From Bin87 sp965204685 (GTDB taxonomy: Bacteria > Chloroflexota > Dehalococcoidia > Lucifugimonadales > UBA3495), in contig OZ242004.1 of the NCBI GenBank assembly GCA_965204685.1, positions 2,976,001-3,040,000 of the forward strand: 64,000 nt of DNA, read 5' to 3'. Below, piece after piece: positions 35,098-42,888 of this stretch. Position 1 is the first letter of the stretch; every line of letters starts with the position of its first letter. Made by a program: the position numbers and the translations under genes. Below the pieces are notes generated by a model that saw only the letters and a program-made list of their open reading frames with translations, was not told the origin of the DNA and ran no database searches.

Positions 35098-35976
35098 ATG
35101 CTATTGGAGCCTTTTGAATTCGGCTTTTTCGTGCGTGCGTTGATTGCGGCGTGCCTGATCGGCGGTCTGTGCGGCCTCATGGGCGTGTACATCGTGCTGC
35201 GCGGCATGTCCTACATCGGCCACGGCTTGTCGCACGCCATATTCGGCGGGGCGGTGGTCAGCTGGATCATGTCGATCAACTTTTTCGTGGGAGCGACGGT
35301 CTGGGGATTCCTTTCGGCAATTTTGGTGGCGTGGACCACGCGACGGAACCCAATCGGATCCGACGCTGCCATTGGCATCATCACAACCGCCAGCTTTGCC
35401 CTGGGTATCGCCATCATCAGCCGTTTCGGCAGTTTCACCCGGGACTTTGAGGCGTCGCTGTGGGGCAGCGTATTGGCCGTGGACCGTGAAGACCTGATCG
35501 CGATAGCGGTGGTCTCCGCCATCGTCGCCGCGGTGTTTTTCGTTGGCTACAAGCTGTTCCTGTTCGCGACCTTTGATACCGACGTTGCGCAGTTCTACGG
35601 CGTGCCCACCGGCTGGGTGGACACGCTTTTTGCGTTGCTGTTGGCGGGAACCATCGTGGTTTCGATGCAGGTACTGGGGGTTACCATGATTGCCGCGGCG
35701 GTGGTGATCCCGCCGATAGTCGCCCGATTGCTGACCAACAGCTTCCGCACGATGACGTTGTTGTCCACCGGCATCGGTATAATGTGCTCCGTGCTGGGCA
35801 TCTATATCAGCTATTTCATCGACGTGTCGTCGGGCGCCAGCGTGGTGCTATTATCGGCGGTGCTCTTCGTGGCGGTCCTCGCCTGGTCCAAGATCCGCGA
35901 TCGAATTATCCGCTCACCGGCCGCTTCGCGCGGGCTATCGCAGCTGCCTCGAAGCGCCGGCGGTTCCCTGGAATAA
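35098..35976 (+). CDS. Zn/Mn ABC transporter permease (ZnuB/MntC type)
   Basis: Integral membrane permease of 292 residues with about eight to nine hydrophobic segments. FVRALIAACLIGGLCGLMGVYIVLRGMSYIGHGLSHA is the family N-terminal block. GVTMIAAAVVIPPIVARLL (about residues 195-213) is the cytoplasmic-loop/ATPase contact region. It completes the ABC importer with the two genes upstream. ATG 35098 follows a short gap after the ATPase. The MFS gene comes 31 bases later. Confidence 0.92.
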   Translation: MLLEPFEFGFFVRALIAACLIGGLCGLMGVYIVLRGMSYIGHGLSHAIFGGAVVSWIMSINFFVGATVWGFLSAILVAWTTRRNPIGSDAAIGIITTASFALGIAIISRFGSFTRDFEASLWGSVLAVDREDLIAIAVVSAIVAAVFFVGYKLFLFATFDTDVAQFYGVPTGWVDTLFALLLAGTIVVSMQVLGVTMIAAAVVIPPIVARLLTNSFRTMTLLSTGIGIMCSVLGIYISYFIDVSSGASVVLLSAVLFVAVLAWSKIRDRIIRSPAASRGLSQLPRSAGGSLE

Positions 35977-36007
35977 CCTCCAAACTCATTGGCCACAGGA
36001 GGTCGCT

Positions 36008-37519
36008 ATGGCGCATGCACATCATCATCACGCGGCGCCTTCCGTAGTGGAAGGACGGACCGGTTTCCGAAGGGGCGCCGCCTTTATCGTGGGAGGGCTT
36101 TCCAGCGGACATGGCGTTTTTCACTCCATTGCCCAAAGCTTTATCGTAGTGCTGCCCGAGGTTCGCGATTTGCTCCTGGGCGGGAGCGTCATTGCGGTCA
36201 ACAGCATTCAATCCGCCCGCGAAATCGCGTCGGGTGTGGTGGCCTTGCCCGGGGGCGTGCTCACCGATGCGCTACGGCGCTACTGGGGCTGGGTCATGGC
36301 GGTGTGCATGGCTCTGTTCGGGGTGGGCTGGTTGCTGATGGCGGCGGCCGGCTGGCAAGTTCCGGGCAGCGGATGGGTGGCCCCTCCACCGTCGGCGGTG
36401 GCAGCGGGAGTCGGCCAGCCCTTCAATCCGCTGGGTTATGCCCTTTTGATAATAGGAATGTCTGTCGTCGCCATCGCGGCGTCGGTGTGGCATTTGCCGG
36501 CCATGGCGGCCCTGTCGTCCCATTTCACGCACCGACGAGGAGCGGTACTGTCCTTCCACGGCGTGGGCGGGAACATCGGGGACGTCCTGGGGCCGGTGAT
36601 CACAGGGGCGCTGCTGGCAGTACTGGCCTGGCAGGCGATTATCACCATCTACGCAGCAGTGCCAATCTTCCTGGCGTTCCTGGTGTTCTGGGCGTTCCGC
36701 GACATTGGACAGCGGGCGCAGGCGGCGGTGGAAGAACAGGCCGTCAGCACCATGCGGATGCAGATAGACGAAACCAAATTGCTGGTACGTAATCCCCGGG
36801 TCTGGGGTATTACAGTGGTAGCAGGACTGCGGGGCATGGCATACCTCGGGTTCCTGGTGATGTTGCCCCAGTACTTAGTGGACGAACTGGGTTTTACCAT
36901 CACGGAACACCGCAGTTTTGAAAACCTCTTCATCCGGGGCTCTCTCATCGGCTTGTTGGTGCTGGTGGGAATCCTGGCCAGTCCCATCATGGGCTACTTG
37001 TCCGACCGGTTCGGACGCAAGATCGTCCTGATTCCGGGGATGCTGTTTCTGGCCATCGTAACCCTGCTGATGGCACCCCTCATCAATGGCCCGGAAGACC
37101 GGATCGTGACCACCATACTGCTGGCGGCGTTGGGCCTTTTCCTCTACAGCGATCAGCCAATCCTGACTGCCGCCGCCATGGACATTGTGCGCGAGGGGAC
37201 CGCGGCCACGACCCTGGGTCTGCTGTCAACCTCCAGGTTCATACTCTCGGCAGCATCTCCCATCATCGCCGGATGGTTGTACGGGCTCAATTTCGATTAT
37301 CTGTTCTACTACACTGCGGCCCTGTACCTGGCGGCGGCGTTGATCCTGGCCGTGGTGAGACTGCCCCAGCTGGCGCCGGTGGAGGACCATCATGACGGGC
37401 ACGGTCACCACGATGGTCACGGCGATCACGGGCATCCTGACGACCAGGGGCACGGTCACCACGATGACCACAGCCATGACCATGGCGGGCACGATGGCCA
37501 CGGGCACCGTCACCACTGA
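36008..37519 (+). CDS. MFS transporter with histidine-rich N- and C-terminal tails
   Basis: 503-residue, roughly 12-helix major facilitator protein. The N-terminus is MAHAHHHHAAP. The C-terminal ~50 residues are a His/Asp/Gly-rich tail (EDHHDGHGHHDGHGDHGHPD and on). The core has GYLSDRFGRKIVLIPGM, the MFS loop 8-9 motif, and DALRRYWGW after helix 3. It lies at the end of the Fur-ABC metal operon, so a role in zinc, nickel or manganese movement or buffering is inferred. A strong hairpin terminator follows. Confidence 0.85.
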   Translation: MAHAHHHHAAPSVVEGRTGFRRGAAFIVGGLSSGHGVFHSIAQSFIVVLPEVRDLLLGGSVIAVNSIQSAREIASGVVALPGGVLTDALRRYWGWVMAVCMALFGVGWLLMAAAGWQVPGSGWVAPPPSAVAAGVGQPFNPLGYALLIIGMSVVAIAASVWHLPAMAALSSHFTHRRGAVLSFHGVGGNIGDVLGPVITGALLAVLAWQAIITIYAAVPIFLAFLVFWAFRDIGQRAQAAVEEQAVSTMRMQIDETKLLVRNPRVWGITVVAGLRGMAYLGFLVMLPQYLVDELGFTITEHRSFENLFIRGSLIGLLVLVGILASPIMGYLSDRFGRKIVLIPGMLFLAIVTLLMAPLINGPEDRIVTTILLAALGLFLYSDQPILTAAAMDIVREGTAATTLGLLSTSRFILSAASPIIAGWLYGLNFDYLFYYTAALYLAAALILAVVRLPQLAPVEDHHDGHGHHDGHGDHGHPDDQGHGHHDDHSHDHGGHDGHGHRHH

Positions 37520-37539
37520 TTGACCGCGACCAACAAAAT

Positions 37540-37570
37540 GAGGGGCGACCAACCGGTCGCCCCTCTTCCT
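37540..37570. terminator. Bidirectional rho-independent terminator
   Basis: GAGGGGCGACC (37540-37550), loop AACC, GGTCGCCCCTC (37555-37565): perfect 11-bp stem. Plus strand is followed by TTCCTTT; the minus-strand side reads ATTTTGTT. It sits between the convergent MFS and cupin genes and serves both. The stem resembles those at 47650 and 58116. Confidence 0.85.
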
Positions 37571-37592
37571 TTCGGCGGTACGCCGCCCCGAG

Positions 37593-37952
37593 TTAGTCCT
37601 CGTTCTGCTGCGTCTGGCTACCCTTCACCGTGATGGTGATGTGGGACATGGCCGTCTCGCGGGAGCCGTGCCAGTGGTCCTCACCGGCGGGGATGATGGC
37701 CACGTCGCCTTCAGTAACCGTCACTTCCTCGTCACGGGTGGCGACGATGCCCGTACCCTCGGTGACGATGAGGATCTGGTCGCCGCTGTGGGTGTGGAAC
37801 TTGTTGCGGACGCCGGCGCCGAAGTGAACGATGCCGAAGTTGAAGTTGTTGCTGTCGTCCGGGTCCAGGATGGCCTGCCGACCGACGGGGCCGGTGAACA
37901 AGGGGGCAGTTCCCTCAGTCCTTTCCACTGCCGACATCTTTACGATTTTCAT
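37593..37952 (-). CDS. Cupin-domain protein
   Basis: 119-residue single-cupin beta-barrel. Cupin motif 1 is NKFHTHSGDQILIVTEGTG (His pair and Glu region). Motif 2 is GDVAIIPAGEDHWHG. Three His and an acidic residue could bind a metal. Small cupins of this type act as ligand sensors, isomerases or dioxygenases; the role here is unknown. Convergent with the MFS gene, and divergent from the 79-residue gene. Confidence 0.85.
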   Translation of the reverse strand: MKIVKMSAVERTEGTAPLFTGPVGRQAILDPDDSNNFNFGIVHFGAGVRNKFHTHSGDQILIVTEGTGIVATRDEEVTVTEGDVAIIPAGEDHWHGSRETAMSHITITVKGSQTQQNED

Positions 37953-38164
37953 GGGTCTCGTTTACCTCCAGAATGGGTTCGGGGTCGAATGTCCTGAAAA
38001 TGATACCCTGCGCCGCTTATGTCGTCTAGCCGGGCGGAAGGCTTTGGGACGGCCATGCTCATGGGCGGCGCCTCTCGTTGACTCCGCAAACTGCCGGCCG
38101 TACACTGCGGAGCCAGTTGACCCCTCGATTCAAGCTGTCCGGAATCCGCCGAGGAGGTATCCCA

Positions 38165-38404
38165 ATGAGTTTTGACCTGTACGAAAAAGGCATGAAAGTC
38201 GAAGCCGTCGCCGATTTTGAAGTCCGCGAGGTGATGGCCTCCCCGGTGGGTTCATCGGTGCGCAGCATAACCACGGGAGATGTCGGTGAAGTCCGCGAAA
38301 AGCGTACCATCGGTCCGGCGACCTGGCTCATCGTCTACTTTGACAGCGTGAAGCGCCAGATCAACATCGACCAGACCAACATCGATAACATCAAACCTGC
38401 CTGA
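38165..38404 (+). CDS. Small hypothetical protein with SH3-like strands
   Basis: 79-residue protein of unknown function. It is rich in beta-strand patterns (DVGEVREKRTI, TWLIVYFDSVKRQINID), like a small SH3-type barrel. GAGGAGG lies eight bases before ATG 38165. It is followed 18 bases later by the HAD gene, so the two are probably co-transcribed. No domain is recognised. Confidence 0.55.
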   Translation: MSFDLYEKGMKVEAVADFEVREVMASPVGSSVRSITTGDVGEVREKRTIGPATWLIVYFDSVKRQINIDQTNIDNIKPA

Positions 38405-38422
38405 ACGCATCGAGGTCTTTCC

Positions 38423-39160
38423 ATGACCGACAATCCCATCGCCCAGGTCAACACACTGGTCTTCGATATCTTCGGCACGGTGCTCGATCTGGGCGGAAGT
38501 CTGTCCGAGCCGGCCGGGCGATTCCTGGCGGAGCACGGCTCCACGGTCACAGCGGATGAGTTCTGGGACGACTGGCGCGGGCGCCAGCGCATCGAGCAGT
38601 ACCAGGACAATCTTTACATGCTGGGACACAGCGGCTATCTGGAGACCTGCCGGCGCTCCTTCGTCTATTGCCTGCGACTGCATGGCGTGGACTTTAAACG
38701 GGGCGACGTGGACCAGTTTATGGCCGTGTATGATGATTTGCGTCCGTTCGAAGATGCCGTACAGGGCCTGCAAAAACTCGTCGACAGCAAGCGATTTGGC
38801 CTGGTGGTGCTGTCCAACGGGGAGCAGTCTTACCTGGAGCGCATGGCGGCGAACAACGTCGGGATCCCCTTCGATCACGTAATTTCGGTGGAGAAGGCCG
38901 GCGTCTTCAAGCCCCACCCGGCGGTGTACCGTACAACGACCCGCATCCTTGGCAAGGCGCCCGGCGAAATCATGATGGTTTCCTCCCACTCGTTCGACGT
39001 TACCGGGGCGCGGGCGTCCGGGTTCAGGGCCGGTTATGTCAATCGTTACCGACTCCCTAACGAGGAATCGATTTACCTTCCTGATTTCGAGGTAGCGGAC
39101 TTCCACGAGTTGGTGGACCGGCTGCTCTCAGTTGGAAAGTCCGAGGCTGGCGGCCAATAG
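38423..39160 (+). CDS. Haloacid dehalogenase-like hydrolase, type II (L-2-haloacid dehalogenase-like)
   Basis: 245-residue HAD hydrolase. Motif I is VFDIFGTVLDLGG (nucleophile Asp15), motif II VVLSNGE, motif III Lys in FKPHPAVYRT, and motif IV MMVSSHSFDVTGARA. The FDxFGT and SSNxxD-like forms match the type II L-2-haloacid dehalogenase group rather than phosphatases. It may hydrolyse 2-haloacids or similar. It ends three bases before the next MFS gene. Confidence 0.85.
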   Translation: MTDNPIAQVNTLVFDIFGTVLDLGGSLSEPAGRFLAEHGSTVTADEFWDDWRGRQRIEQYQDNLYMLGHSGYLETCRRSFVYCLRLHGVDFKRGDVDQFMAVYDDLRPFEDAVQGLQKLVDSKRFGLVVLSNGEQSYLERMAANNVGIPFDHVISVEKAGVFKPHPAVYRTTTRILGKAPGEIMMVSSHSFDVTGARASGFRAGYVNRYRLPNEESIYLPDFEVADFHELVDRLLSVGKSEAGGQ

Positions 39161-39163
39161 CCT

Positions 39164-40399
39164 ATGGCCTCCGTCGCCGTCGCTGGGCGGCTGCGCGCAT
39201 TCTCCGCTCTCCGCCACCGGGATTTCCGGTGGTTCTTTCTGAACATCGGGGTGCAGTCCTTTGGCCAGGGCATCCAGTTCCTCGGCATCGGCTTCTTGAT
39301 CATTGACCTCGGCGGTGAGAAGACTGCGCTGGGTCTGGCGGTCAGCCTCTTCGGCGTTTCCAACCTGGTCTTCACCTTCGTGGGCGGCGTACTCGCCGAT
39401 CGGGTGGACCGTAAGCTGTTCCTGATCTGCTGTGTCCTGGGCAACGCCGTCGTGACGCTGACCCTGGCTTTCCTGGCGCTGACCGGCCTGGCCCAGATCT
39501 GGCACGTGTACACCGTTGTATTCATCCTGGGTGGCCTGATGGCTGTCCAGATGCCGGCCAGATTCGCCCTGGCCGCCGACCTGGTTCCCCGGGAAGACAT
39601 GATGAACGCCGTGGCCCTGCACACGTCCGTCGGGCAGATAGGCAACATGCTGGGTCCGCTGGTCGGGGGTTGGGCCATACAGTACATCGATACCTGGGCT
39701 GGGATCATGATCAACGGGGCGAGCTATCTGTTGGGGATCGCGTTCCTGATGGTGGTGACCCGGCCCGTAGCCACCACCCGGAGGAATTCCTCCCCGATCA
39801 GCGATTTCACGGGCGGACTCGCCCACGCCGTCCGCACTCCCATGGCAGCGGTGCTGATCTTTCTGTCCGCTACCTTCGGCTTTTTCGGTATGGCCTACAT
39901 GCAGGTCGTGCCCGCGTTCACCACCGAATTCCTGCGCCTGAACGCGTTCCAGACCGGCGTATTCATGGTGTGCCGGGGCGCCGGAGCATTCATGGGATCA
40001 ATGGTCGTTGCCAGCTGGGGCGACAGCAAGAACAAGGGCCTCCTGATGTACCTGCAGCTGGTAATCTGCTGTATCGGGCTGATCGCCATGGCCTGGTCGC
40101 AGTGGTTCTGGGCCGCGTGCATGCTGGTGGCCTTGGTTGGGTCCACCAGCATCGGAGGTTTCTGGCCCGTATCCAGCTCGATGATGCAGCTGACGACGGC
40201 CCCGGATATGCGCGGCCGGATGATGGCCATGATGCAACTGGCTCCCGTATTCCACTTCCTGGGAGCGTGGCCGCTGACATGGCTGGCGCAACTGTACAGC
40301 TGGTCGGTGGCAATCACCAGCGGCGCTGCTGTCCTGCTGGTAATCTCGTTGGCCGGATGGATGTACCGGCCCATGGTGCGACGGATGAACGAGATCTGA
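39164..40399 (+). CDS. MFS transporter
   Basis: 411-residue major facilitator of about 12 helices, EntS/MFS_3-like. FSALRHRDFRWFFL is the typical opening. GGVLADRVDRKLFLI is the loop 2-3 motif and ALAADLVPREDMMNAVAL is typical of this exporter group. SWGDSKNKG is the second-half counterpart. Likely an efflux carrier; substrate unknown. It follows the HAD gene by three bases, suggesting a shared transcript. Confidence 0.88.
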   Translation: MASVAVAGRLRAFSALRHRDFRWFFLNIGVQSFGQGIQFLGIGFLIIDLGGEKTALGLAVSLFGVSNLVFTFVGGVLADRVDRKLFLICCVLGNAVVTLTLAFLALTGLAQIWHVYTVVFILGGLMAVQMPARFALAADLVPREDMMNAVALHTSVGQIGNMLGPLVGGWAIQYIDTWAGIMINGASYLLGIAFLMVVTRPVATTRRNSSPISDFTGGLAHAVRTPMAAVLIFLSATFGFFGMAYMQVVPAFTTEFLRLNAFQTGVFMVCRGAGAFMGSMVVASWGDSKNKGLLMYLQLVICCIGLIAMAWSQWFWAACMLVALVGSTSIGGFWPVSSSMMQLTTAPDMRGRMMAMMQLAPVFHFLGAWPLTWLAQLYSWSVAITSGAAVLLVISLAGWMYRPMVRRMNEI

Positions 40400-40482
40400 T
40401 CGTTCCGATTGAACGGGCGCGGTTGCCCGTGTCTGCCCACTATGCCATACTGCCGAAACACTGGAAGATCGAGTGTGCAGAT

Positions 40483-41244
40483 ATGGAAACAATCACGTTA
40501 GCCGATTACGTTCAGTATGGGTTTTTGGCGTTCATCGCTCTTTTGCTCGTCGCCATGGTTGTTGCGTTGATACGGCAGTCCGGCGCAATCGGCGAGTTGA
40601 AAGGTGAGGTCAGAGGCATCAATCTGCGCCTTGACGAAATGAGCAAAAGCCATTCGGAGCGCATGGATGCGTCGAGCAAAAGCTTATCCGAGCGCATCGA
40701 CGAAATGAGCAAAAGCTTATCCGAGCGCATGGATGCGTCGAGCAAAAGCTTGTCCGAGCGCATTGACGAGCTGAGGACAAACCACTCGGAGCGCATGGAT
40801 GCGATGAGCAAAAGCTTGTCCGAGCGCATTGACGAGCTGAGGATAAACCACTCGGAGCGCATGGATGCGATGAGCAAAAGCTTGTCCGAGCGCATTGACG
40901 AGCTGAGGATAAACCACTCGGAGCGCATGGATGCGATGAGCAAAAGCTTGTCCGAGCGCATTGACGAGCTGAGGATAAACCACTCGGAGCGCATGGATGC
41001 GATGAGCAAAAGCTTGTCCGAGCGCATTGACGAGCTGAGGACAAACCACTCGGAGCGCATGGATGCATTGACTGCCCGTGTCGAGAGGCTGGAAGACGGA
41101 TTGTCGGCGCTGGCTCGGGAAGTAAGCGAAATCAAGGGGCTGCTCCTTGCCTTACACCAACGGATGGATCTGGTGATGCGCCACCGCCACGAGCCGGAAG
41201 CGGGGCAAGTAATCCTCACGCCGGAGGAAATCGCCGCCGATTAG
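40483..41244 (+). CDS. Membrane-anchored coiled-coil protein with 11-residue repeats
   Basis: 253-residue protein. One N-terminal transmembrane helix (YGFLAFIALLLVAMVVALI, about residues 10-28) is followed by a long coiled coil. From residue 47 to 200 the sequence is a run of 11-residue units alternating SERMDAMSKSL and SERIDELRINH. These are hendecads, giving a rod of nearly straight twist. The C-terminus ends with a short heptad-like segment and ILTPEEIAAD. Function unknown; perhaps envelope organisation or a scaffold. The DNA repeats are almost exact. Confidence 0.75.
   Translation: METITLADYVQYGFLAFIALLLVAMVVALIRQSGAIGELKGEVRGINLRLDEMSKSHSERMDASSKSLSERIDEMSKSLSERMDASSKSLSERIDELRTNHSERMDAMSKSLSERIDELRINHSERMDAMSKSLSERIDELRINHSERMDAMSKSLSERIDELRINHSERMDAMSKSLSERIDELRTNHSERMDALTARVERLEDGLSALAREVSEIKGLLLALHQRMDLVMRHRHEPEAGQVILTPEEIAAD
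40786..41049 (+). repeat. Four tandem 66-bp repeats inside the coiled-coil gene
   Basis: Four near-identical 66-bp units, each encoding ERMDAMSKSL/SERIDELRINH as two 11-residue blocks. Related, more diverged 33-bp units extend from 40621. Copy number may vary by slippage or recombination. The unit has no spacers, so this is not a CRISPR. Confidence 0.9.
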
Positions 41245-41267
41245 ATTGGCGCAAGTCCGCCGAATTC

Positions 41268-41296
41268 TTGCCTGTCGATGCTAACTGTCGTATAGT
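41268..41296 (+). promoter_or_regulatory. Candidate promoter of the VOC gene
   Basis: TTGCCT (41268-41273), 17 bases, then TATAGT (41291-41296). Match is 4/6 and 5/6. Expected start about 38 bases before ATG 41341, and AAGGAG lies before the start. Confidence 0.45.
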
Positions 41297-41340
41297 TCGC
41301 CCCAACAGGCACCTTATCTCGATCACTCAAGGAGCAGAAA

Positions 41341-41790
41341 ATGGTCAAGCCGAAGCAAGTAGGACATCTTGTCATCAACGTCTCTGACGTGGCAGCGTCC
41401 ACCAAATTCTATACCGAGATTCTGGGCTTCCAGATCGCTGTCCAGCGACCCACCGCCACCTTCCTCACCTGCGGCGAGATTCACCACGACTTGGCGCTCT
41501 TCCAAGCGGACGAGGATTCCCCCGCGACGCGAAAGGGCAACATCGGCCTCAACCACTTTGCCGTGCAGGTGGAAGACTTCGACTCCCTGCGCGACCTGTA
41601 CCACACGCTGCTGGAGCACGACGTCAAAGTCGACCGCACCACCGACCACGGCATGACCGGAAGCGTATACTTTGAGGACCCGGACGGCAACGGCATCGAG
41701 TTCTACTACGACAAGTTCGATACCCCCGAAGAGGGTCTGGCCGAGATGCGCCGGGAGGGCCGGGAGAACACGGTTCTGGTCATCGACTAG
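41341..41790 (+). CDS. VOC (glyoxalase/dioxygenase) family protein
   Basis: 149-residue vicinal-oxygen-chelate protein with paired beta-alpha-beta-beta-beta units. QVGHLVINVSDVAASTKFYT carries the first metal His. GLNHFAVQVEDFDSLRDLY (His) and the closing DPDGNGIEFYYD (Glu) complete the set. The pattern fits catechol-dioxygenase-like or glyoxalase-like enzymes; substrate unknown. A strong terminator follows. Confidence 0.85.
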   Translation: MVKPKQVGHLVINVSDVAASTKFYTEILGFQIAVQRPTATFLTCGEIHHDLALFQADEDSPATRKGNIGLNHFAVQVEDFDSLRDLYHTLLEHDVKVDRTTDHGMTGSVYFEDPDGNGIEFYYDKFDTPEEGLAEMRREGRENTVLVID

Positions 41791-41803
41791 ACCTTTTCTC
41801 TCC

Positions 41804-41836
41804 CGTCATTCCGGCGGAAGCCGGAATCCAGAATCG
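41804..41836. repeat. REP-like hairpin, CGTCATTCCGGC family
   Basis: ATTCCGGC, GGAA, GCCGGAAT forms the same stem as at 16741-16760, with CCAGAATCG after it. Confidence 0.8.
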
Positions 41837-41840
41837 CGTC

Positions 41841-41867
41841 GGGGCGGGTTTCAGACCCGCCCCTTTT
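41841..41867 (+). terminator. Rho-independent terminator after the VOC gene
   Basis: GGGGCGGGT (41841-41849), loop TTCAG, ACCCGCCCC (41855-41863), then TTTT. Perfect 9-bp stem and T-run on the plus strand. Confidence 0.8.
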
Positions 41868-41892
41868 AGATTGCGGCGTAACCGGCGTCTGG

Positions 41893-42867
41893 TCAGCGCG
41901 CTCCGGCCAAGTTGTCGTCATCGTCGGAGCCGGGCAGATCGAACTGACCCAGGATGTCCGCCAGAGTGCCTTCGATGCTCGGGTCGAGTTCAACCGGCTC
42001 TTCGAACGGCTGGAACTGGTAGTCGTTGCGCACCCGGTCGATGTACCGTCGCGCCTCGTCGTTGCGCTGGGCAACCCGGTCCAGCGATTCCAGGAGGCGC
42101 GTCGCCTCTTCTTCGTACCGGGGCCTCAGGTCAGACAGATCAATGTCCAACGAATACAGGGCGCGCAGTCGGCGCATGATGTCGTAGAAGGCGCGGTGGT
42201 CGGTGGTAATGCCCAACTGGCCCCCGCCGCTGCCGCTGAACGGGAACATGGGGGCCATGGCTCCGACTCGCACCATCTCCACGTCGGGATGCTGGAAATG
42301 GGCGATGCTAACCAACGCCATGCCCACCGTAGGCCCCTGCCGTTGTTGAGAACCATAGCTGGAGAACAGCATTCCGTGCTGGCGCAACTCTTCAGCCATC
42401 GACGCCTTGCTGTACACGCACGACACCCGGCGTTCCAGTTCGGGCGGCGCCGGCCCGTTGTAACCCTCGACCGCGGCGATCTTCGGGTTGCCCAACGCCG
42501 CCGCGGCCTCGAAAAAGGCATCTCCGTACAGGTCAATCCGATACCACGGTTCGACCCCCAGGAAGATGACCACGCCGTCTCCGGCGTCCCAGAACCCGTT
42601 GTCCCAGCGCATGGGACGACTGGGGAGACCGTCGTCAAAGGCTGCCCGCGGCCGGTACAGGTCGTGAGTGCCCGCGATCTGGAAGGGGAAGCACATCCTG
42701 GAGATCTCTTCGGTCATCTGGCCGATGCGTCGCGCCGACAACTTGTCGATCAGCCAGCGGGGCATACCGCTGGAGATGTTGCCGCCGTCGGACCACTGTC
42801 GTCGCCAGCCGGCGATGAGCACCCGCGTTTGCGGGGTTTCGTCGAGGGCGATGAGCGGCTCGGCCAT
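41893..42867 (-). CDS. PAC2 family protein
   Basis: 324-residue protein of the PAC2 (proteasome-assembly-chaperone-like) family. ETPQTRVLIAGWRRQWSDGG (residues 10-29) followed by NISSGMPRWLIDKL, is the typical start. EPWYRIDLYGDAFF and GMALVSIAHFQHPDV are further blocks. Bacterial PAC2 proteins are uncharacterised; some may be involved in metabolism or protein quality control. The C-terminal acidic tail (LDPSIEG...DDDD) is variable. Same strand and 21 bases after the Grx-DinB gene. Confidence 0.8.
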   Translation of the reverse strand: MAEPLIALDETPQTRVLIAGWRRQWSDGGNISSGMPRWLIDKLSARRIGQMTEEISRMCFPFQIAGTHDLYRPRAAFDDGLPSRPMRWDNGFWDAGDGVVIFLGVEPWYRIDLYGDAFFEAAAALGNPKIAAVEGYNGPAPPELERRVSCVYSKASMAEELRQHGMLFSSYGSQQRQGPTVGMALVSIAHFQHPDVEMVRVGAMAPMFPFSGSGGGQLGITTDHRAFYDIMRRLRALYSLDIDLSDLRPRYEEEATRLLESLDRVAQRNDEARRYIDRVRNDYQFQPFEEPVELDPSIEGTLADILGQFDLPGSDDDDNLAGAR

Positions 42868-42888
42868 GTTTCCCTCCTCTGGCCGATG

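Noticed and set aside
40786..41049. Tandem 66-bp repeats considered as CRISPR
   Set aside because: Units are contiguous, in frame and without spacers; no cas genes nearby.
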